From positions 1-64,000 of the forward strand of contig NZ_VZPV01000002.1 in assembly GCF_008801405.1 (NCBI RefSeq): 64,000 nt of DNA, in the 5' to 3' direction. The DNA is from Ralstonia insidiosa (GTDB lineage: Bacteria; Pseudomonadota; Gammaproteobacteria; Burkholderiales; Burkholderiaceae). The position numbers and the translations under genes are program-made. Position 1 is the stretch's first letter. Each line of letters starts with the position of its first letter. Below, piece after piece: positions 25,542 to 34,510 of the stretch. The notes below the pieces were generated by a model. The model saw nothing but the letters and a program-made list of their open reading frames with translations. It did no database searches and was not told the origin of the DNA.

Positions 25542-26423
25542 ATGCTTGAACCAATGCGCGAACCGATGGACATCGTCACCCGAATCTCTCAGCGTGCCGC
25601 CGAGTTGCGGCCTGCTGAGCAGAAGGTCGCGCAGACGGTGCTGGGTGACATTGCCGAAGCCGCTGCCGGCAGCATCCAGACGCTGGCCGAACGCGCCGGT
25701 GTAAGCGAAGCCAGCGTCACCCGTTTTGCCAAGGCAATGGGTTGCCGCGACGTGCGCGAACTCAAACTCAAGCTAGCGCAGGCAGCCGCAGTCGGCCAGC
25801 GCTTTCTGGATGGCGGCGCCGATCGCCCGCCCTCCAGCGCCGACGGCATCCTGGCCGACATCACCAACGTGCTGGAAGCCAACCGCGCGCTGGTGCGGCC
25901 CGAGGCGTTCCGCAATGCGGCAATCGCATTGGCAGCGGCCCGCATGATCGCCGTGTTTGGCATGGGCGGCGGCTCGACCACCATGGCCGACGAGATGCGC
26001 TACCGCCTCGCCCGCCTGGGACGGCCGGTCACCACCTATCATGATTCGATGCTGCAGCGGATGGTCGCGGCCACGCTCAGCCCCGACGACGTGGTGGTCG
26101 TGTTCTCCGTGACCGGTCACGTGCCGGAGGTGATCGACAGCGTGACCATCGCGCGCGAATACGGCGCCAAGGTCATCGCCATCACGGCCATCGGTTCGCC
26201 GGTGGCGGCACTGGCCGATGTCTTGCTGCCGATCCAGGCCATGGAGACCGACTTCATCTTCAAGCCATCGTCATCGCGCTACGCCATGATGATGATGATC
26301 GACCTGCTGGCGACCGAGGTCGCGCTGCAGCAGGCCGATCGCAGCAAGGAGCTCTTACGGCGCATCAAGTACGTGCTCGATGCGCATCGCGGTGGCGGCA
26401 ATCGTCAGCCGCTCGGAGACTGA
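25542..26423 (+). CDS. RpiR-family regulator (HTH + SIS)
   Basis: This 293-residue regulator starts MLEPMREPMDIV at 25542, set by GGGAG six bases upstream. It has an N-terminal RpiR helix-turn-helix domain (about 8-80; SIQTLAERAGVSEASVTRFAKAMG) and a SIS sugar-phosphate-binding domain (about 120-250; FGMGGGSTTMADEM and VFSVTGHVPEVI). RpiR proteins sense phosphorylated sugars or sugar acids, so KDPG is a natural ligand here. It is divergent from the dehydratase-kdgK pair and the first gene of the rightward arm, with only one base between its stop and the deacylase ATG. It probably controls both arms. Confidence 0.87.
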   Translation: MLEPMREPMDIVTRISQRAAELRPAEQKVAQTVLGDIAEAAAGSIQTLAERAGVSEASVTRFAKAMGCRDVRELKLKLAQAAAVGQRFLDGGADRPPSSADGILADITNVLEANRALVRPEAFRNAAIALAAARMIAVFGMGGGSTTMADEMRYRLARLGRPVTTYHDSMLQRMVAATLSPDDVVVVFSVTGHVPEVIDSVTIAREYGAKVIAITAIGSPVAALADVLLPIQAMETDFIFKPSSSRYAMMMMIDLLATEVALQQADRSKELLRRIKYVLDAHRGGGNRQPLGD

Positions 26424-26424
26424 T

Positions 26425-27909
26425 ATGCAGCAGTACGACACCGTCATCCGCCAGGTCCGCATCGTCGACGGCAGCGGCCACGAGCCCGAGGCCACGCTGT
26501 TTGACGTGGCCGTCACCGATGGGCGCATCGCTGCCATCGCCACGTCGGATTCCACCGCGTGGCTGGGCGACGAGGAAATCGCCGGCGAGGGCCGCGTGCT
26601 CGCCCCCGGCTTCATCGACGTGCACACGCACGACGACACCAACGTGATCCGCACACCCGACATGCTGCCCAAGGTGTCGCAGGGCATCACCACGGTCATC
26701 GTGGGCAACTGCGGGATCAGCGCATCGCCGGCCACACTCAAGGGCGATCCGCCGGACCCGATGAACCTGCTGGGGCCCGCCAGCGCGTTTGCGTACCCGA
26801 CTTTCGCGTCGTACGTGGAAGCCGTCGAACGTGCGCAACCGGCTGTTAACGTGGCGGCGCTGATCGGCCATACGGCGCTGCGCAACAACCACCTGGACCG
26901 CCTCGACCGCCCCGCCACCGCCAACGAAGTGGAAGGCATGCGCGCGCAACTGCGCGAGGCGCTCGACAACGGTGCACTGGGGCTGTCTACCGGCCTGGCC
27001 TACGCCAACGCCTTCGCCTCCACCACCGAAGAGGTGATGGGCCTGGCCGAGCCGCTGGCCGAAGCCGGCGCCATCTACACCACGCACCTGCGCACGGAAT
27101 TTGCCGCCATCCTCGATGCGATGGACGAGGCTTACCGCGTCGGCAAGCATGCGCGCGTGCCCATCGTGATCTCGCACCTGAAGTGTGCGGGCGCTGCCAA
27201 CTGGGGCCGTGCGGGCGAAGTGCTGGAATCCATCGAAGGGGCGCAGCGCTATCAGCCGGTGGGCTGCGACTGCTACCCGTACACCGCCAGTTCGTCCACG
27301 CTGGACCTGAAGCAGGTGACGGACGAATTCGACATCTTCATCACGTGGTCGGAAGCGCATCCGGGCATGGCCGGGCAAACGCTCAAGGAGATTGCCGCCG
27401 CCTGGGGCACCGACCTGATGGACGCCGCGCGCCGCCTGCAACCGGCGGGCGCGGTGTACCACAACATGTCGCCGCAAGACCTGGACCGCATCATCACGCA
27501 CCCCGCCACGGTGATCGGCTCGGACGGCCTGCCGAATGATCCGAAGCCGCACCCACGCCTGTGGGGCGCCTTCCCGCGCGTGCTCGGTTACTACAGCCGG
27601 GAACGCAAGCTACTGTCGCTGGCAGCGGCCGTTCGGAAGATGACGGGCCAGTCCGCCGAGCGCTTCGGCCTGACCGAACGCGGCCTCGTACGCGAAGGCT
27701 ATTGGGCAGACCTCGTGCTGTTCGACCCGGAAACGGTGCGCGACGTCGCCACCTTTACCGATCCGCAGCAACCGGCGGCCGGCATTGCGGCGGTTTGGGT
27801 GAACGGCCACCTGTCGTACCGCGAAGGCACTGTGCTGCCGAATCGCGCCGGGCGCTTCCTCAAGCGCGGACCGCGTGCGCAGACGGCCACCGCCGCTGAA
27901 CTCCACTGA
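26425..27909 (+). CDS. N-acyl-D-amino-acid deacylase
   Basis: This 494-residue enzyme of the amidohydrolase superfamily (D-aminoacylase group) has an N-terminal beta part, the metal motif FIDVHTHDD, GNCGISASP, a middle region with THLRTE and SHLKCAG, and the late SDGLPND and HPRLWGAFPRVLGYY segments. It would hydrolyse an N-acyl-D-amino acid to free D-amino acid plus a carboxylate. The start at 26425 follows GGAG and lies one base after the regulator stop. In this operon the product would feed the PLP dehydratase. The precise acyl group and amino acid are not readable from sequence. Confidence 0.87.
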   Translation: MQQYDTVIRQVRIVDGSGHEPEATLFDVAVTDGRIAAIATSDSTAWLGDEEIAGEGRVLAPGFIDVHTHDDTNVIRTPDMLPKVSQGITTVIVGNCGISASPATLKGDPPDPMNLLGPASAFAYPTFASYVEAVERAQPAVNVAALIGHTALRNNHLDRLDRPATANEVEGMRAQLREALDNGALGLSTGLAYANAFASTTEEVMGLAEPLAEAGAIYTTHLRTEFAAILDAMDEAYRVGKHARVPIVISHLKCAGAANWGRAGEVLESIEGAQRYQPVGCDCYPYTASSSTLDLKQVTDEFDIFITWSEAHPGMAGQTLKEIAAAWGTDLMDAARRLQPAGAVYHNMSPQDLDRIITHPATVIGSDGLPNDPKPHPRLWGAFPRVLGYYSRERKLLSLAAAVRKMTGQSAERFGLTERGLVREGYWADLVLFDPETVRDVATFTDPQQPAAGIAAVWVNGHLSYREGTVLPNRAGRFLKRGPRAQTATAAELH

Positions 27910-27940
27910 ATTTCTGTACCTGTTTGAAAGGAACGTAGCG

Positions 27941-28327
27941 ATGACGATTACCCGAATTGGCGTTGAAGGCGGCACCGGCACCGGTGGCCAGCACCTCCCG
28001 TTTGCCCGCGCGGCCGGCGCTGACGGCTGGCTGTTCGTCTCGGGCCAGACGCCCATGGTGAACGGCGAGGTAGTCGGCAACGGCATCGTTGAGCAGTCGC
28101 ACCAGACCATCAAGAACGTGTTGGCCATCCTGGCCGAAGCGGGCTACGGCCCCGAGCACGTCGTGCGCTGCGGCGTGTGGCTGGATGATCCGCGCGATTT
28201 CCAATCGTTCAACAAGGTGTTCAAGGAGTACTTCGGTGCCAACCCGCCGGCGCGTGCCTGCGTGGTGTCGAGCATGGTGATCGACTGCAAGGTCGAAGTC
28301 GATTGTGTGGCCTATAAGAAGCCGTAA
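27941..28327 (+). CDS. RidA-family enamine/imine deaminase
   Basis: This 128-residue Rid protein starts MTITRIGVEG behind a GAAAGGA site. The family core is clear: FVSGQTPMVNGEVV, then the A-R-A-C-V-V-S-S-M segment with the catalytic-type arginine in NPPARACVV. RidA proteins form trimers and hydrolyse reactive 2-aminoacrylate-type enamines released by PLP dehydratases, speeding keto acid formation. Its place between the deacylase and the transporter in a cluster that contains a PLP dehydratase fits exactly this job. The shorter start is preferred over the upstream in-frame one because of the ribosome site. Confidence 0.88.
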   Translation: MTITRIGVEGGTGTGGQHLPFARAAGADGWLFVSGQTPMVNGEVVGNGIVEQSHQTIKNVLAILAEAGYGPEHVVRCGVWLDDPRDFQSFNKVFKEYFGANPPARACVVSSMVIDCKVEVDCVAYKKP

Positions 28328-28434
28328 CCCGAGAAGCCGTAGTTCGCAACACAAGCGCATTTCAAAAGGAGCGCCCTGCACGACGGGGCGCTTACGACAA
28401 CAAGAGCCGTGAATATCCCTGAGGAGGAAACCCG

Positions 28435-29787
28435 ATGGTCCCGATGCAAGGCAACTCGCTATTGCTAACCGCCGCGTTGGCGGTGGTCGCGCTGATCTAC
28501 CTGATCGCCGTTCAGAAACTGAACCCGTTCGTTACGCTGATCGTCGTCTCGCTCGCGCTGGGCGTGGTGGTCGGCATGCCTATGGGTGGTATCGTCAAGG
28601 CGTTCGAAACTGGTGTGGGCAACACGCTTGGCCACATTGCGCTGGTGGTGGGCTTAGGGACCATGCTCGGCAAGATGATGGCGGAGTCCGGTGGTGCCGA
28701 GCGCATCGCCAAAACGCTCATCAACGCCTTTGGCGAGAAGAACGCGCACTGGGCAATGATGGTGGTGGCCTTCATCATCGGTCTGCCGGTGTTCTTTGAA
28801 GTCGGTTTCGTGCTGCTGATTCCGATTGCCTTCAACGTGGCCAAGCGCACGGGCACGCCGATCCTGATGGTGGGTCTGCCGATGGTGGCGGGCCTGTCGG
28901 TCGTGCACGGCCTGATCCCGCCGCACCCGGCGGCGCTGCTGGCCGTGACGGCTTACCAGGCGGACATCGGCAAGACCATCATGTACGCGCTGATCGTCGG
29001 CCTGCCGACCGCCATCCTGGCCGGTCCGCTGTGGGCGATGCTCGTTTCGCGCTACGTCAAGCCGAACGAAGACAACCCGCTGGCCGCGCAGTTTGTTGAA
29101 GCTGACCAGAAGCGCGAACTGCCGGGCTTTGGCATCACGCTGTTCACGATCCTGCTGCCGGTGGTGCTGATGCTGATCGGCAGCTGGGCTGACTTGATCG
29201 CCACGCCCAAGACGCTGGCCAACGACATCCTGAAGCTGGCTGGCAACTCGGTCATGGCACTGCTGATTGCCGCGATCGTGAGCTTCTACACCTTCGGCAA
29301 GGCACGCGGCTTCAATCGCGAAACCATCCTCAAGTTCACCAACGAGTGTCTGGCCCCGATCGCCACCATCACGCTGGTGGTGGGCGCAGGCGGCGGCTTC
29401 GGCCAGATCCTGCGTGACTCGGGCGTGTCGAAGGCCATCGTGGGCGTCGCCACCGATGCACACCTGTCCCCGCTGCTGCTGGGCTGGGTTGTGGCCGTGA
29501 TGATCCGTATCGCCACCGGCTCGGCCACCGTGGCCATGACCACCGCCTGCGGCATCGTCGCCCCCATCGCTGCTGCTTCGGGTGCCGCTGTCCGTCCGGA
29601 GCTGATGGTGCTGGCCACCGGCGCCGGTTCGCTGATCCTGTCGCACGTGAACGACGGCGGCTTCTGGCTGGTGAAGGAGTATTTCAACCTGACCGTGCCG
29701 GAAACCTTCAAGACGTGGACGGTGCTGGAAACCATCATCTCGGTCGTGGCGCTGCTGCTGACGCTGGCGCTGTCGACGGTGGTTTAA
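28435..29787 (+). CDS. GntP-family sugar-acid permease
   Basis: This 450-residue inner-membrane symporter has about twelve to fourteen hydrophobic segments and is typical in length for GntP. Signature stretches include MAESGGAERIAKTLINAFGEKNA, GLIPPHPAALLAV and TGSATVAMTTACGIVAP. GntP permeases import gluconate, D-serine or related hydroxy acids with protons. The ATG at 28435 follows GAGGAGG. In this cluster the cargo is probably an (N-acyl) amino sugar acid, since the other genes would convert it via KDG. Assignment to plain gluconate is possible if the cluster is a mixed one. Confidence 0.9.
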   Translation: MVPMQGNSLLLTAALAVVALIYLIAVQKLNPFVTLIVVSLALGVVVGMPMGGIVKAFETGVGNTLGHIALVVGLGTMLGKMMAESGGAERIAKTLINAFGEKNAHWAMMVVAFIIGLPVFFEVGFVLLIPIAFNVAKRTGTPILMVGLPMVAGLSVVHGLIPPHPAALLAVTAYQADIGKTIMYALIVGLPTAILAGPLWAMLVSRYVKPNEDNPLAAQFVEADQKRELPGFGITLFTILLPVVLMLIGSWADLIATPKTLANDILKLAGNSVMALLIAAIVSFYTFGKARGFNRETILKFTNECLAPIATITLVVGAGGGFGQILRDSGVSKAIVGVATDAHLSPLLLGWVVAVMIRIATGSATVAMTTACGIVAPIAAASGAAVRPELMVLATGAGSLILSHVNDGGFWLVKEYFNLTVPETFKTWTVLETIISVVALLLTLALSTVV

Positions 29788-29825
29788 TTTGTTCTGTTGA
29801 TGTGAAGTTGATCTAGGAGAACGTT

Positions 29826-30452
29826 GTGGGTATCGATTCCGTCGTCCTGGCCGGCCCGGTCATTCCGGTGCTGCAGTTCCAATCCGTCGATGAAGGCGTC
29901 AAGGTGTGCCGCGCGCTGTACGAGGGCGGTATCCGCACGTTCGAGATCACGATGCGCACGCCGGTGGCGCTGGATGTGATCAGCGCGGTTGCCAAGGATT
30001 TGGGCAGCGACGCCATCGTCGGTGCCGGCACGCTCACGCGGCCGGAGCACTTTGCGCAGGCAAAAGAAGCCGGTGCGGTGTTTGCCGTGTCGCCGGGTAT
30101 CACGGCTGCGCTGGCACTGGCGCAGGCCGATGTCGGCCTCGATTGGCTGCCGGGCATCGCCACGCCTTCCGAGTTGATCACGGCCTTGGAGTTTGGCCTG
30201 ACCACGCTGAAGTTCTTCCCGGCGGAAGCGGCGGGCGGCATCCCGATGCTCAAGTCGATCCACGGCCCGTTCGGCGACGTGCGCTTCTGCCCCACGGGCG
30301 GCATCACGCCGCAGAGCGCGCCCAACTACCTCGCGCTGCCCAACGTGGTGTGCGTGGGCGGCTCGTGGATGGTGCCCAAGGACAAGGTCGCTGCCGGCGA
30401 CTGGGCAGGCATCACGGCGCTGGCCAAGGAAGCGGCCGCGCTCAAGCGGTAG
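29826..30452 (+). CDS. eda: KDPG aldolase (Entner-Doudoroff)
   Basis: This 208-residue class I aldolase starts with GTG at 29826 after TAGGAGAA. Catalytic residues are visible: E40 in FEITMRTP, the Schiff-base K129 in TTLKFFPAE, the phosphate loop CPTGGI, and GAGTL. It splits 2-keto-3-deoxy-6-phosphogluconate into pyruvate and glyceraldehyde-3-phosphate, the last step of the route proposed for this cluster. It is the final gene of the rightward operon, 38 bases after gntP, and convergent with ribB. No edd dehydratase is present nearby, so its KDPG must come from KDG kinase. Confidence 0.9.
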   Translation: MGIDSVVLAGPVIPVLQFQSVDEGVKVCRALYEGGIRTFEITMRTPVALDVISAVAKDLGSDAIVGAGTLTRPEHFAQAKEAGAVFAVSPGITAALALAQADVGLDWLPGIATPSELITALEFGLTTLKFFPAEAAGGIPMLKSIHGPFGDVRFCPTGGITPQSAPNYLALPNVVCVGGSWMVPKDKVAAGDWAGITALAKEAAALKR

Positions 30453-30487
30453 TCAACGTCACCTCTCCCGCGCGGCCGGTTTCCGCA

Positions 30488-31213
30488 TCAAGCAAAACTG
30501 ACCGCGCGCTCCATCTGTTCCCGATACTGGACGATGTCCTCAATGGTCAGCACCGGCAGATTGTGCTGATCGGCAAAACGCACCGCGTCGTCACGGCGCG
30601 CCATGGTGCCGTCGGGCAGCATCAGTTCGCATAGCACCGCAGCCGGCGGCAGACCCGCCAGACGCGCTAGGTCGACCGAGCCTTCGGTATGACCGCGCCG
30701 CGTCAGCACCCCACCCTCCTTTGCCACCAGCGGGAAAACATGCCCGGGGCTGACGACCGATTGCGTATCGGCGTCCGGCGCAATCGCCGCGCGGATGGTC
30801 GTGATGCGATCGGCCGCCGACACGCCGGTGCTCACGCCCGTACGCGCCTCAATCGACACGGTGAAGGCCGTGCCGTACTGGCTGCGGTTGTCTTCCACCA
30901 TGGGGCGCAAGCCGAGCGATGCGCTCTTCTCCGCCGTCAGGCACAGGCAGACGATGCCGCTGCATTCGCGGATCAGCATCGCCATGCTGGCTTGCGTGAG
31001 CTTGTCGGCGGCAACGATGAGGTCGGCCTCGTTTTCGCGGTCCGCATCGTCGAGCACGACAACGGGCACGCCAAGCCGCACGGCATCAAGCGCGGCAGCC
31101 ATGCGCGCAGGCATGTCAGCCGAGTCGAAGCGGGCTTCGATGGCGTCAAAGATCACATCGCTGTTGGGCAATGCGGGCGGGTGAACTACGGGGGATTGCT
31201 GAGTGGACAACAT
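30488..31213 (-). CDS. ribB: 3,4-dihydroxy-2-butanone-4-phosphate synthase
   Basis: This 241-residue cytosolic enzyme makes the four-carbon riboflavin precursor and formate from ribulose-5-phosphate. Its hallmarks are VLDDADRENEADLIVAA, the RRGHTEGSVDLARLAG segment and LCELMLPDG. It lacks the GTP cyclohydrolase II domain of RibBA fusions, so it is a stand-alone RibB, likely a second copy. The ATG at 31213 has AGGAG seven bases upstream. An FMN riboswitch precedes it, and the leader contains a 7-base complement of its ribosome site, so FMN should repress it at translation. Confidence 0.92.
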   Translation of the reverse strand: MLSTQQSPVVHPPALPNSDVIFDAIEARFDSADMPARMAAALDAVRLGVPVVVLDDADRENEADLIVAADKLTQASMAMLIRECSGIVCLCLTAEKSASLGLRPMVEDNRSQYGTAFTVSIEARTGVSTGVSAADRITTIRAAIAPDADTQSVVSPGHVFPLVAKEGGVLTRRGHTEGSVDLARLAGLPPAAVLCELMLPDGTMARRDDAVRFADQHNLPVLTIEDIVQYREQMERAVSFA

Positions 31214-31217
31214 GGAA

Positions 31218-31324
31218 ACGCTCCTCGCGAGATTGGCGACAAGACGTTCCAGGGCAAGCAGACAAACACGCCCGCGCAGCGGCACACCCGGCAAAGGCCA
31301 AGCGCGCCCCAGCAGCGGGAGCGT
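31218..31324 (-). promoter_or_regulatory. ribB leader expression platform (anti-Shine-Dalgarno pair)
   Basis: In the mRNA, ACGCTCC (31324-31318), just after the aptamer, is perfectly complementary to GGAGCGT (31224-31218), which contains the ribB ribosome site. Pairing would hide the start, a common scheme for FMN control in Gram-negative bacteria. There is no T tract for transcription termination. Confidence 0.55.
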
Positions 31325-31337
31325 ATTGTTCCGCACA

Positions 31338-31489
31338 TCTTCTTCCATCCGGACTCTGACCGTCGGCCCCGGCATCTCACCGGGTCTGCTGACCCTCGCA
31401 TGCAGGCGCATGCGAGGCGCTCGCGGGCTCACGGGCGCGAATACATTGCCCGCATACCGCCGGTGGGGAATTTCACCCCGCCCTGAAGA
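31338..31489 (-). promoter_or_regulatory. FMN riboswitch (RFN element)
   Basis: Read on the reverse strand from 31489, the conserved blocks appear in order: GGCGGGGTGAAATTCCCCACC, CGGCGGTA, GAGCCCGCGAGCG, a variable hairpin (CTCGCATG with CATGCGAG), GACCCGGTGAGATGCCGGGG, CCGACGGTCAGAGTCCGGATG. All six helices of the aptamer can form. It lies 125 bases before ribB. Confidence 0.95.
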
Positions 31490-31586
31490 CGTACTGCACC
31501 GGCAGGATTGCCGGCAGGCGTCATGCTACCGCAACAAGTTGCAATGCATCGACCCTACTGACGGGTCGGGAAAAGCGATGTGCCAC

Positions 31587-32810
31587 TCACTTCGCCCGCG
31601 CCAACATGGCATGCAGCAATACATCGGCGCCGCGCGTGACGTCCTCGGGCAGCGCATCTTCGGCTTCGTTGTGGCTCAGGCCGTTCACGCACGGGATAAA
31701 GATCATCGCCGTCGGGCAATGCTTGGCGATGTGGATGGCGTCATGCCCTGCACCGCTCACGATGCGCTGGTGCGGGTAGTCGAGCGCTTGCACCGCGTCG
31801 GCCACGGCCTTCACGCAGGCGGCGTCGAACGGCGTGGCGGGGCTCACCCAGTGCTGGTCGATCTTCACCGTCAGGCCACGGCGCTCTGCAATCTCAGCAA
31901 AGCGCCCACGCAGCGCGGCTTCCATTTCCGCGATACGGGCGTCGTCGTGATGGCGCAGATCGACCGTAAAGGTCAGGTCTGCGGCGATGGTGTTGCGCGA
32001 GGCGTTACGAATACCGATCTCGCCCACCGTGACCAAGCCACGTGGCGCAAAGTCATCGACCAGCGCTTCCAGCGAAGTTGCCATCTCGGCCGCCGCGAAC
32101 AGCGCATCGCGGCGAAAGCGCATCGGCGTGGTGCCGGCGTGCGCGGCCTGCCCCTGCACGTGCACGTCGAGCCAGCGGATGGCCTGCCCACCGGTAACGA
32201 CGCCAATCGGCACGCCGTTCTCCTCCAGGATCGGGCCTTGCTCGATATGCGCCTCGAAGTACGTATCGAACGGCTCGCCGGGGATAGCGCGTTCGCCTGC
32301 GTAGCCCGTGGCCGCCAAAGCGTCGGCAACTGAAACGCCCTGCGCATCGCGCGAGGTCAGCGCCTGGTCGAGCGGCATCACACCGGCAAATGCCGCCGAG
32401 CCCAGCATGGCCGGCGTGAAGCGCGCGCCTTCCTCGTTGGTCCACACGACGATCTCGATGGGCTTGTCGGTTTCGACCCGCGCGTCGTTGAGCGTGCGGA
32501 CAACTTCCAGTGCGGCCAACACGCCGTAAACGCCATCAAAGCGACCGCCTTCGGGCTGCGTATCAAGGTGGCTGCCGCTGGCCACCGGGCGCGCGTTGGC
32601 CGACTTGCCCGCGCGGCGCGCAAACAGGTTGCCGACGCGGTCGGTGCTGAGCGTCAAGCCAGCGTCTTCGCACCAGCGCGCAAACAATGCACGGCCAGCT
32701 GCGTCCTCTTCAGTGAGCGCCAAACGCCGTACGCCGCCCTTGGGTGTACCGCCCACCTCAGCCATTTCCATCAGGCTCGACCACAGTCGCGCCCCGTTGA
32801 CCTTCAGCAT
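31587..32810 (-). CDS. M20 Zn-dependent amidohydrolase (allantoate/N-carbamoyl-amino-acid hydrolase type)
   Basis: This 407-residue enzyme starts MLKVNGARLW with GGGAG just upstream. Di-metal ligands of the M20 hydantoinase/carbamylase group are visible: SGSHLDTQPEGGRFDGVYG, the base region WTNEEGARF, HIEQGPILEENG, and the late HNEAEDA. It should cleave a carbamoyl or amidino nitrogen from a small amino acid derivative such as allantoate, a ureido acid or N-carbamoyl-L-amino acid. It is divergent from the MFS-aldolase-dehydrogenase operon. No allantoinase or urease gene adjoins, so the exact substrate is open. Confidence 0.85.
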   Translation of the reverse strand: MLKVNGARLWSSLMEMAEVGGTPKGGVRRLALTEEDAAGRALFARWCEDAGLTLSTDRVGNLFARRAGKSANARPVASGSHLDTQPEGGRFDGVYGVLAALEVVRTLNDARVETDKPIEIVVWTNEEGARFTPAMLGSAAFAGVMPLDQALTSRDAQGVSVADALAATGYAGERAIPGEPFDTYFEAHIEQGPILEENGVPIGVVTGGQAIRWLDVHVQGQAAHAGTTPMRFRRDALFAAAEMATSLEALVDDFAPRGLVTVGEIGIRNASRNTIAADLTFTVDLRHHDDARIAEMEAALRGRFAEIAERRGLTVKIDQHWVSPATPFDAACVKAVADAVQALDYPHQRIVSGAGHDAIHIAKHCPTAMIFIPCVNGLSHNEAEDALPEDVTRGADVLLHAMLARAK

Positions 32811-33190
32811 GTCTCCCTTCCTTCGCATGCACGCCGACCGGCTCGGCGCATCCAGGCGTCTTTATCTGGCAGCGGGAGAAGACGCGTCAAATTGCGAATG
32901 TTTATCCGCTATATAAATCAGGCAAATACCGTTGGCGCGAAACATGCATGAGGTCATGGGCCTGCCAAGCACTCGCACCGCGATGGCGCAATCACAGCGG
33001 CCAGCGCCCAACGCAAGGGCATAAGCACGGCTAATACGGGGAATCAAAAATGCGAATTTGCCGGCATCTGCGTTGATGCGCATAAATGGCGACGTCGGCT
33101 GACGACCGACGCCCCGCTTCCGCGGCACAGACCGATGCCTGAACATCGGCGGCGCGGGGGCGGGCCACGCCCAATAGAGGAGGACGCCCC
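32811..33190. promoter_or_regulatory. divergent intergenic region with AT-rich palindrome
   Basis: These 380 bases hold no gene. At 32901-32917 TTTAT-N7-ATAAA forms an inverted repeat in a locally AT-rich patch that includes TATATAA, a plausible leftward or rightward -10 region and regulator site. A clear ribosome site (GAGGAGG) ends the gap before the MFS gene. Confidence 0.35.
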
Positions 33191-34510
33191 ATGTCAGTGT
33201 CACAACCCACCACCGTGACGCACCAGCCCGTGCGCGCGGCCACCGCCGCATTCATCGGCACCGCTGTCGAGTTCTACGACTACTACACCTACGCCACCGC
33301 CGCCGCGCTCGTGCTGGGCGAGGTGTTCTTCCCGAGCAGCAACCACTTCCTGAGCACGATGGCGTCGTTCGCGACGTTCTTTGTCGGCTTCATTGCGCGG
33401 CCGCTTTCAGGCGCCGTGTTCGGCCACCTGGGCGACCGCATCGGCCGCAAGAAGATGCTACTGGTGACGATGTTTCTGATGGGGATTGCCACCACAGGCA
33501 TCGGCCTGCTGCCCGGTTACGCCACCATCGGTATCTGGGCGCCGATCCTGCTGGTGCTGCTGCGCGTGCTGCAGGGCATTGCGGTGGGCGGCGAATGGGG
33601 CGGCGCGGTGTTGATGGCAAGCGAACATGCGCCGAAAGCCAAGCGCGTGTTCTTCGCCTCGTTCCCGCAGATGGGCAGCCCGGTGGGGTTGATCCTGTCG
33701 CTGCTGTCGTTCCGGCTGGTGTCGTCGCTCGACCATGAGAGCTTTGTCACGTGGGGCTGGCGCTTGCCGTTCCTGGCGAGCTTCATCCTGCTGCTGGTGG
33801 GCGTGGCGATCCGCATGGGCGTGAAGGAATCGCCCGAGTTCGAGCGTATGAAACAGAACAACGAGGTGCTCAAGAACCCGGTGGGCGAAGTGCTGCGCAC
33901 GGCGTGGCGCCCGATCGTGCTGGCGGCCATGGCCACCACGATTGGCTCGGCGGGCTTCTTCTTCACCAACACCTTCATGATTTCGTACGTGACCACGTAC
34001 CTGGGCATGTCGAAGGCGCTGATTCTCGATTGCCTGTTCGTCGTGACGATCCTGCAATTGCTGTCGCAGCCGGTGTCGGCGCTGCTGGCACAACGCTATG
34101 GCGATACGCATTTCCTGACGTGGGCCGCCTTCATCTCGATGCTCACGCCGTATCCGATGTTCCTGCTGGTGAGCACACAGAACCCGGTGGCGATGGTGGC
34201 GGGCATCACGCTGGCGGTGGTCACGCTGTCGGCGGTGTATGCCGTTATCGCGGGCTTCATGACGCCGGCCTTTCCGACGCGCGTGCGCTATTCCGGCATC
34301 TCGATCGCCTATCAGGTCTGCACGATGATTGCCGGCGGCACCACCCCGCTGATCGGCACGATGCTGGCCGAGCGCTACAAGGGCGAATGGTTGCCGCTGG
34401 CGCTGTTCTTTACGGTGCTCTCCGCGATCTCGCTCGTCGGCATCATCGGCCTGGGCCGCTATCGCGACGGCAAGCAGCCTGAAGAAGCCGCCGCACTCGC
34501 CACAAATTGA
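33191..34510 (+). CDS. MFS metabolite:H+ symporter (MHS family)
   Basis: This 439-residue inner-membrane importer has twelve segments. The MHS family pattern is strong: GTAVEFYDYYTYATAAALVLG at the first segment, FGHLGDRIGRKKML in loop 2-3, QGIAVGGEWGGAVLMASEHAP, and ESPEFERM in the central loop. MHS members take up carboxylates, betaines or shikimate with protons. It is the first gene of an operon whose second gene overlaps its stop (TGATG). The cargo is presumably the substrate of the aldolase, dehydrogenase or amidohydrolase nearby, but it is not identified. Confidence 0.88.
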   Translation: MSVSQPTTVTHQPVRAATAAFIGTAVEFYDYYTYATAAALVLGEVFFPSSNHFLSTMASFATFFVGFIARPLSGAVFGHLGDRIGRKKMLLVTMFLMGIATTGIGLLPGYATIGIWAPILLVLLRVLQGIAVGGEWGGAVLMASEHAPKAKRVFFASFPQMGSPVGLILSLLSFRLVSSLDHESFVTWGWRLPFLASFILLLVGVAIRMGVKESPEFERMKQNNEVLKNPVGEVLRTAWRPIVLAAMATTIGSAGFFFTNTFMISYVTTYLGMSKALILDCLFVVTILQLLSQPVSALLAQRYGDTHFLTWAAFISMLTPYPMFLLVSTQNPVAMVAGITLAVVTLSAVYAVIAGFMTPAFPTRVRYSGISIAYQVCTMIAGGTTPLIGTMLAERYKGEWLPLALFFTVLSAISLVGIIGLGRYRDGKQPEEAAALATN

